DNA of 64,000 nucleotides from contig CAMPDV010000065.1 of the NCBI GenBank assembly GCA_946699065.1, positions 868,001 through 932,000 on the forward strand, given 5' to 3'. The notes beneath the pieces are model-generated. The model was not told where the DNA came from. It saw only the letters and a program-made list of their open reading frames with translations, and made no database searches. The DNA is from Loxodes magnus (lineage: Eukaryota; Ciliophora; Karyorelictea; Loxodida; Loxodidae). Positions 61,961-64,000 of the stretch are shown here, piece after piece; positions within the stretch are counted from its first letter, which is position 1; the number at the start of each line of letters is the position of its first letter. Both the position numbers and the translations under genes were made by a program.

Positions 61961-64000
61961 TTTGACTGAAATAGAATTTTAATAATTTATGAATAAGTTT
62001 GACTGAAATAGAATTTTAAGTAAATTAAAATCAGTTATACTGAAATAGAATTTTAAGTAAAAATAAAATCAGTATGACTGAAATAGAATTTTAAGTAAAT
62101 TAAAATTAGTTTGACTGAAATAGAATTTTAAGCAAATAAAAATCAGTTTGACTGAAATAGAATTTTTAGTAAATTAAAATAAGTTTGACTGAAATAGAAA
62201 TTTAAGTAAATTAAAATTAGTTTGACTGAAATAGAATTTTAAGTAAATTAAAATAAGTTTGACTGAAATAGAATTTTAAGTAAATTAAAATTAGTTTTAC
62301 TGAAATAGAATTTTAAGTAAATTAAAATAAGTTTGACTGAAATAGAATTTTAAGTAAATTAAAATCAGTTTGACTGAAATAGAATTTTAAGTAAATTAAA
62401 ATAAGTGTGACTGAAATAGAATTTATGTAAATTAAAATAAGTTTGACTGAAATAGAATTTTAAGTAAATTAAAATAAGTATGACTAAATAGAATTTATGT
62501 AAATTAATATAAGATTGACTGAAATAGAATTTTAAGTAAATTAAAATAAGTATGACTAAATAGAATTTTAAGTAAATTAAAATTAGTTTAACTGAAATAG
62601 AATTTAAAGTAAATTAAAATTAGTTTGACTGAAATATAATTTTAAGTAAATTAAAATAAGTTTGACTGAAATAGAATTTTAAGTAAATTAAAATAGTTTG
62701 ACCGAAATAGAATTTTAAGTAAATTAAATTAAGTTTGACTTAAATTGAATCTTGCGTAAAATTAAAATAGTTTTACTGAAATAGAATTTTAAGTAAATTA
62801 AAATAAGTTTGACTGAAATAGAATTTTAAGTAAATTAAAATCAGTTTGACTGAAATAGAATTTAAAGTAAATTAAAATTAGTTTGACTAAATAGAATTTT
62901 AAGTAAATTAAAATAGTTTGACCGAAATAGAATTTTAAGTAAATTAAATTAAGTTTGACTTAAATTGAATCTTGCGTAAAATTAAAATAGTTTGACTGAA
63001 ATAGAATTTTAAGTAAATTAAAATCAGTTTGACTGATATAGAATTTTAAGTAAATTAAAATAAGTTTTACTGAAATAGAATTTTAAGTAAATTAAAATAA
63101 GTTTGACTGAAATAGAATTTTAAGTAAATTAAAATCAGTTTGACTGAAATAGAATTTTAAGTAAATTAAAATAAGTGTGACTGAAATAGAATTTATGTAA
63201 ATTAAAATAAGTTTGACTGAAATAGAATTTTAAGTAAATTAAAATAAGTATGACTAAATAGAATTTTAAGTAAATTAAAATCAGTTTGACTGAAATAGAA
63301 TTTTTAGTAAATTAAAATAAGTTTGACTGAAATAGAAATTTAAGTAAATTAAAATTAGTTTGACTGAAATAGAATTTTAAGTAAATTAAAATAAGTTTGA
63401 CTGAAATAGAATTTTAAGTAAATTAAATTAAGTTTGACTTAAATTGAATCTTGCGTAAAATTAAAATAGTTTGACTGATATAGAATTTTAAGTAAATTAA
63501 AATAGTTTGACTGAAATAGAATTTTAATAATTTATGAATAAGTTTGACTGAAATAGAAATTTAAGTAAATTAAAATTAGTTTGACTGAAATAGAATTTTA
63601 ATAATTTATGAATAAGTTTGACTGAAATAGAATTTTAAGTAAATTAAAATCAGTTATACTGAAATAGAATTTTAAGTAAAAATAAAATCAGTATGACTGA
63701 AATAGAATTTTAAGTAAATTAAAATTAGTTTGACTGAAATAGAATTTTAAGCAAATAAAAATCAGTTTGACTGAAATAGAATTTTTAGTAAATTAAAATA
63801 AGTTTGACTGAAATAGAAATTTAAGTAAATTAAAATTAGTTTGACTGAAATAGAATTTTAAGTAAATTAAAATAAGTTTGACTGAAATAGAATTTTAAGT
63901 AAATTAAAATTAGTTTTACTGAAATAGAATTTTAAGTAAATTAAAATAAGTTTGACTGAAATAGAATTTTAAGTAAATTAAAATCAGTTTGACTGAAATA

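Larger units (their letters stand above)
1..64000 (+). repeat. 37-bp AT-rich satellite DNA array (whole window)
   Basis: Every line of the window is the same short unit repeated head to tail. In register, the unit starts GTTTGACTGAAATAG, continues through an ATTTTAA block, then GTAAA, then TTAAAAT and two A's, 37 bases in all. Successive starts are 37 bp apart where the array is regular, for example 553 and 590. A 36-bp form lacks one A before GTTTG, another lacks the T of AAGTAAATT, and a 38-bp form carries AAGTAAAAATAAAATCAG. The consensus has 18 A, 13 T, 5 G and 1 C, about 16% GC. I saw no reverse-oriented monomers, no transposon insertion and no unique DNA, so no stretch of the window holds a gene. 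Substitutions cluster at monomer positions 2-8 and 12-21, while the AAGTAAATTAAAAT part is the best conserved. A eukaryotic centromeric or heterochromatic satellite is the natural reading, but location and species are inference. Confidence 0.97.
59694..64000. repeat. Zone 5: divergent monomers with 2,691-bp duplication
   Basis: New words appear that are not seen to the left: GACTAAATAG, AATTTATGTAAATT with AATATAAG, GACCGAAATAG, GACTTAAATTGAATCTTGCG and GTTTGAACTG. GACTAAATAG at 59,791 recurs at 62,482 and CTTGCGTAAA at 60,060 recurs at 62,751, both 2,691 bp apart. Monomers here differ more from one another than in zones 1-4, yet still show duplications. The ATTCATGAAT palindrome form is absent. 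The window ends inside the array. Confidence 0.82.

Noticed and set aside
1..64000. CRISPR array
   Set aside because: The regular spacing of short repeats resembles one superficially, but there are no unique spacers. The repeats abut directly and the unit varies in all its parts. No cas-like gene is present.
1..64000. Plasmid or phage iteron/origin region
   Set aside because: Iterons span a few hundred bases next to a replication gene. Here the repeat fills 64 kb with nested higher-order structure and no gene, which fits eukaryotic satellite DNA.
1..64000. Telomeric or subtelomeric simple repeat
   Set aside because: I saw no G-rich short telomere motif on either strand, and the 37-bp unit with kilobase-scale higher-order structure is not a telomere repeat.
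1..64000. CENP-B box
   Set aside because: The mammalian box needs CG-containing core bases. The consensus has no CG, and the rare CG variants do not resemble it.

Overview
The whole 64 kb window is one uninterrupted tandem array of a short, extremely AT-rich satellite. The basic unit is 37 bp, with common 36-bp and 38-bp length variants, which gives roughly 1,730 copies (64,000/37). All copies I read run in the same direction. I found no protein-coding gene, tRNA, rRNA, transposon, CRISPR array or unique sequence, and the array runs off both ends of the window. This points to a eukaryotic chromosome, most likely centromeric, pericentromeric or other constitutive heterochromatin. The species cannot be named from the sequence. 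The consensus monomer is about 84% A+T, has 5 G to 1 C on the given strand, and contains no CpG.

The array is not uniform. Diagnostic monomer variants divide it into zones. Zones 1 and 2 (about 1-12,506 and 12,507-24,816) are two copies of a super-repeat about 12.4-13.2 kb long. Zone 1 itself contains a 3,576-bp tandem higher-order repeat (about 1,400-4,975 and 4,976-8,468) and several smaller duplications. Zone 3 (about 24.8-37.5 kb) is a patchwork of duplications with periods of 406, 444, 479, 518, 703, 888, 1,183 and 3,102 bp, most of them near-integer multiples of 37. Zone 4 (about 37.5-59.7 kb) is a mosaic of three modules, here called P, Q and R, in the order P-Q-R-Q-P-Q-P-Q-R-Q-R. It includes an apparently identical 2,700-bp tandem duplication at 45,139-50,538. 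Zone 5 (about 59.7-64 kb) carries more divergent monomers found nowhere else in the window, with its own 2,691-bp duplication.

There is no gene system to describe. What the window records is how a satellite grows and is homogenised by unequal exchange at nested scales: 37 bp, then 0.2-1.2 kb, then 2.7-5.4 kb, then about 12.5 kb. Two local features could matter for function: a 7-bp inverted repeat built into the standard monomer, and a distinct variant class carrying a 10-bp perfect palindrome. All repeat offsets below were obtained by eye, by matching rare variant words. Boundaries are good to roughly one monomer unless stated otherwise.
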